Shown one piece after another: positions 57,201-64,000 of a stretch of 64,000 bases of DNA (the stretch's first letter is position 1; every line of letters begins with the position of its first letter). The position numbers and the translations under genes were made by a program. Origin of the DNA: Brachyhypopomus gauderio (lineage: Eukaryota > Chordata > Actinopteri > Gymnotiformes > Hypopomidae); contig NC_135212.1 in NCBI RefSeq assembly GCF_052324685.1, forward strand, positions 48,454,809 to 48,518,808. Reading direction: 5' to 3'. A model generated the notes under the pieces. The model searched no databases, had not been told where the DNA came from, and saw nothing but the letters and a program-made list of their open reading frames with translations.

Positions 57201-59399
57201 GCAGACTGTATTTATTCCATGCAACTTGTCAGTGTTAAAGCGTGTACTGAAAATCACATTAAACAAAAATATTGGCGATAAAGGCTGAACGTTTTTTTGA
57301 AATTTGTTGGAATGTTGTACAGTGATAAGTAAAACTCGAGGAAAGTTCACTTGTGCAATAGCCTTCTTTCCTGCTGTACTTGGAATAACCCTTACAGATC
57401 ACTTCCTGTTATATGAACATGAACAAGCAAAAAGCTACAGAATATAGAACCTTCAGCTTTTTAATTGACCAGGTTTAGTGTTCTTGATGCTTCAGTAACT
57501 GTCTCAGTAACTGTTTTATAATTGTAGTGCGTGCTGTGCATAAGATCTTGGAGCAACGTTACCATAACAATGCATGGCCAGCAAACAGACTACCCATCAG
57601 CCAACTGCTGTCTTGGATTTTGAAGAGAGTGAATGAGGCCTCTGGACCATACCAAATGTTTGGGGTTTTGGGGGACATTATATTACTTCAAGGGTAAGTG
57701 CTGTTTCTTTGTCTTTATCACGAGTGAATGACACTATGAGTGCAGATGGGAAATCAAATATTTTGGATGTTTGTTTTAATTAATGTCTTACAATCTCATT
57801 TTGCTTCTATTCCATTTCTCAGCTCTTACTGTGAGTATCTGGAGGAGTTTCCTCTACAGGCTCTCCCAAGGTTCTCTGCTCTGTCTGGTCGGCACGTCTC
57901 TGAGCATGGTCTCCTGGTTGTGGTAATGCTGTATGGACTAAACCGCACCGACACTCTTGGGCCAGGCCGTGCAGAGTCGGAATGGACCAAAGCCTGGAAG
58001 TCTAATTTCCTCCACCCTGTCATCTACTACTACCGTACCTTGCCAACAGGTAAGGTAGTGTGAAGTCATTTGAAACGATGCTCCGAGTAAATGTGTGATA
58101 CAGTTAATGAACAGGGATATAAAGCAAAGGACATCTGAAGTGCTCGTGTTAATTATAGCCATTTGTTTACTCTATGTTGTGGCACTCTGTGTTATGACTT
58201 CATGAGGTGTTTTTTTATTTTTTTATTTTTTTTTATTTTTTTTTAACCCATCTAATAATAATAATACTTCATTTTTATATAGCGCTTTTCTGAAAACCAA
58301 AGACGCTTACAATACATAAGGACACAGAAACATATAATACAAAACAGTACAAAGAAAATTGTGCAGCAGGGAGATCATAGGCGAGAGAGAAGAGGTGAGT
58401 CTTGAGTTTAGATTTAAATGTGGTGAGAGAGGGAGACTGTTTGATCACAGTTGGAAGGGGGTTCCACAGTCGAGGAGCGAGTCTGGAAAAAGCCCGATCA
58501 TCAAAGCTACAGAGTTTAGATGATGGTACCTTTAGAGGTCCAACAGTAGAAGATCTAAGAGATCTAGAAGGTCTGTAGGAAAGTAGGAGGTCAGACAGAT
58601 AAGGAGGAGCCATGTTGTTTACAGCCTTATAGGGCAATAAGAGAATCTTGTATTGAATCCGGTATCTAATATCTATCCTCAGAGGGAGACATGAGGCAAC
58701 GCCCGATTGGCTGGCCCCTGCCACGCCCTGATGCTGTGCATCACATGGTTGAGGACTTCCTGACTGAGTGGGACCAGCCCATTTCTCACAGCCAGCCCTT
58801 AAGACGCTTCCTAGAACACTGCCTTCACACGGACCTCCGAGCATACTATGCAGGTGTATACTTGATTGACAGTGAAGACTGAATATATCTGTCATGCCAA
58901 GAATTCGTATTCAGTTAATAGTCCCCAAATAACAGAAATGGTGTGAAGTATCTACCTGCTGCCTTTTAAAATATGCTTCCAGGTTTCATTAAAGTTGAGA
59001 ACATTAGATTTAAAGTGAAATTGTACATAATTATCCTTCATGTGGCAATTTATTAAAGATATTTATGTATGTAATTTTACAGTATATTACTGTAATGTAA
59101 TGCAATTCTAGCATTTTCATCCTTATTCCATTTTGTGTATTTGTATGTCTTTGTATCTTTTTAACCTTCTAGAAACCTGTTTCCGACTCTCCCTCACCAA
59201 TCACAAGCCGCCCCTATTCTGTCGTCAAGGCTACCTTAACAAAGAGGGCATTGTGGGTAATAGCCACCTGTGGCAGCATGCTCGGGAAGCAGGACTCATG
59301 CCAGCCAATCAGGGCTCAGCTTCTCCTGGCGATGATGGGGCGTTTTCTGACCGTCTACCCCATGCTAGCGCTCATGTGACCTCCACAGTCAACTTTTAA
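54258..59399 (+). CDS. foxred2: FAD-dependent oxidoreductase domain-containing protein 2 (ERFAD)
   Basis: Exons: 54258-54475 (exon starts at about 54253), 54765-55076, 55303-55554, 56145-56477, 57025-57191, 57528-57693, 57823-58049, 58683-58853, 59173-59399; 690 aa (human about 684). It is an ER-lumen flavoprotein linked to ER-associated degradation in mammals. A signal peptide spans residues 1 to about 22 ([20 protein letters not shown]). An FAD-binding Rossmann motif [11 protein letters not shown] is at 36-46. A NAD(P)-type motif [12 protein letters not shown] is at 217-228. Other conserved blocks are [90 protein letters not shown] and [20 protein letters not shown]. An ATG at 54222 is upstream of a good acceptor (polypyrimidine then AG at 54252) and was not used. 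The C-terminus ends STVNF, with no KDEL-type retrieval signal. Exon 5 (57025) begins with a poorly conserved Ser/Ala/Pro/His stretch. Confidence 0.95.
58253..58682 (-). mobile_element. 5'-truncated LINE in foxred2 intron 7
   Basis: The minus strand encodes [55 protein letters not shown] and [16 protein letters not shown], then a 3' end AAGCGCTATATAAAAATGAA with an ATT repeat. Its truncated side reaches the exon 8 acceptor. Confidence 0.75.
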
Positions 59400-60239
59400 A
59401 AAAGCCAAAGTTTGAATCCTTGATGTATGAAATTTGGTTACTTGCATATATGCCTCTTTTTGGTACTTATTTCAACAAATGCCTCATATTTATGTCCATG
59501 GTTATGACTTATAATTTGTCAGATTTTATTAGAACAAAAAATGCTCTAAATTTTTATGTATGTATGATTAGGGTTGTTGAGGGATATTGTATTTATTTTT
59601 TATACTTACTGAATACTGTAAATGTACTGTATGTTCATGTGTTTACACACAAATTTGTGACAGTATGAGTAAAAACCATTATGCAAATGTGAAATGGAAA
59701 AAAAAAAACTGATGAAACCAGCTCTGCCATTTTTGGTGCAGTGAACTCTATTTTTCTTTCTTTCTGATGTTCGTGGTGGGTATTTACCACAGTTTCCGTA
59801 GCCTCTACTCACGTACTGTTTGAAAATTCAACCAAGCTGGACTACAGTAACCAAAATTGTAGCTTTAATGTCCACGTTATTTTTGCACTACACACTAAAC
59901 AAATTATATAAATAGTTTAAACAAGCAGTGAAAATGTTGCCAACAGGAAAATACTGCCAATTTTTTTGGACAAGTTAAGATTTGGTTTAGAGCAGTGTAC
60001 AAAATGCACATCTTCAGATTTTAAGCTTTTGAGTTTGAGAGGGATTTTTAAGAGCCATAAAGAATGACAGATATAATAGATATACTGGCACATTACAAAG
60101 TTAATAAAAAATTCCAGAAATCTACGAGTTAGCCAAAAACGTAATCGAGAAAGCGCAATAAAAGTCAGCACAGACGTCAAACTGCAATTTCTCCAGATCT
60201 TCCGCGAAATCTACGCGTATACGTAGATTCCCTATTGGG
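59400..60239. other. foxred2 3' flank, no gene seen
   Basis: Probable foxred2 3' UTR and spacer; AATAAA at 60103 and 60157. Confidence 0.5.
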
Positions 60240-60573
60240 TGAACGCACACTAAGGGCCGCACTGATTGGCTAATGTTTGAGCAATTGCCTTGTGTCTTAT
60301 TGGAGGAAAGAACTGACATGAAACGGACGACATTTTGGCTCTGTAGCACACGACCGAACTGTTGATCAATATATCGATATTGAACCATAATGGGAAATAC
60401 GGCAGTCTTGTTTCCCCGCTGCTAAATTCACCAAGAAATGTAGCGCCTAACCGCGGAACACACGCGAACACGGCTAAATGGACTGTATAAACAACACAGC
60501 AACAGTAACTTTCATCTAGTGATGCGAGGAAACAAACTTGTCTTCTTTTTTTGCTAAACGACTGTTGGTAAGA
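60240..60573 (+). promoter_or_regulatory. ankrd54 promoter region
   Basis: Two inverted CCAAT boxes (60265-60269, 60299-60303) and moderately CpG-rich sequence directly before the first ATG; no TATA box. Confidence 0.4.
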
Positions 60574-63864
<3,291 letters not shown>

Positions 63865-64000
63865 ATAACGTTGGAACGTGGAGAAACAGAAGGGTTACAG
63901 GGACCTGGAGGAGAACTGCATAAAACATACAAATCCTGAGATATTTATTTATGTGACCATATGCTGTATATTAATAAGTTAGTCAGTTGTTGGAATATGA

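Noticed and set aside
60538-60573. Upstream in-frame start for ankrd54
   Set aside because: The codon is TTG; the first ATG is at 60574 and gives a family-like N-terminus.

Overview
The window is nuclear DNA of a ray-finned fish, very probably a teleost. It holds six intron-containing protein genes, abundant CA/GT microsatellites and minisatellites, tRNA-headed SINEs of fish type, LINE 3' ends and many hAT-type DNA transposons. The SINE types suggest an otophysan (catfish, characin or knifefish group), but that is inference.

Layout. 1-15215 (+): 3' half of a radil-like gene (DIL domain, then a C-terminal PDZ); its introns carry a 36-bp minisatellite and a hAT element nested inside another hAT element. 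15216-39688: a 24-kb gene desert made of hAT elements, SINEs, LINE ends, a very recent tandem duplication (22438 to about 27535) into which a LINE and a hAT element have inserted, a CpG-rich promoter-like island (27880-28720) with no gene, and several minisatellites. 39689-42831 (+): gcat, 9 exons, 427 aa. 43723-49149 (+): mcm5, 16 exons, 736 aa. 49883-52104 (-): hmox1, 6 exons, 272 aa, tail-to-tail with mcm5. 54258-59399 (+): foxred2, 9 exons, 690 aa, head-to-head with hmox1. 60574-63864 (+): ankrd54, 8 exons, 313 aa. I rebuilt all exon chains by hand from splice sites and reading phase. The five complete genes each close in frame with lengths near those of their families.

The five right-hand genes belong to a set that in mammals lies on human 22q12-q13 (HMOX1, MCM5, FOXRED2, GCAT, ANKRD54). 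The block is therefore conserved synteny, not a functional operon. The genes do separate jobs: threonine/glycine catabolism in mitochondria, replication licensing, haem breakdown, ER-associated redox/degradation, and nucleocytoplasmic signalling.

The most unusual signal is at splice sites. In three genes (radil exon 2 donor, mcm5 exon 9 acceptor, ankrd54 exon 1 donor) a tandem repeat has copied the exon/intron junction itself, giving arrays of decoy splice sites. In mcm5 two of the three decoy acceptors have lost their AG. In addition, five introns (two in radil, three in mcm5) have a TG-repeat in place of a pyrimidine tract at the acceptor. gcat has a GC-AG intron. foxred2 lacks the KDEL-like tail known from the human protein, and one of its acceptors abuts a LINE fragment.
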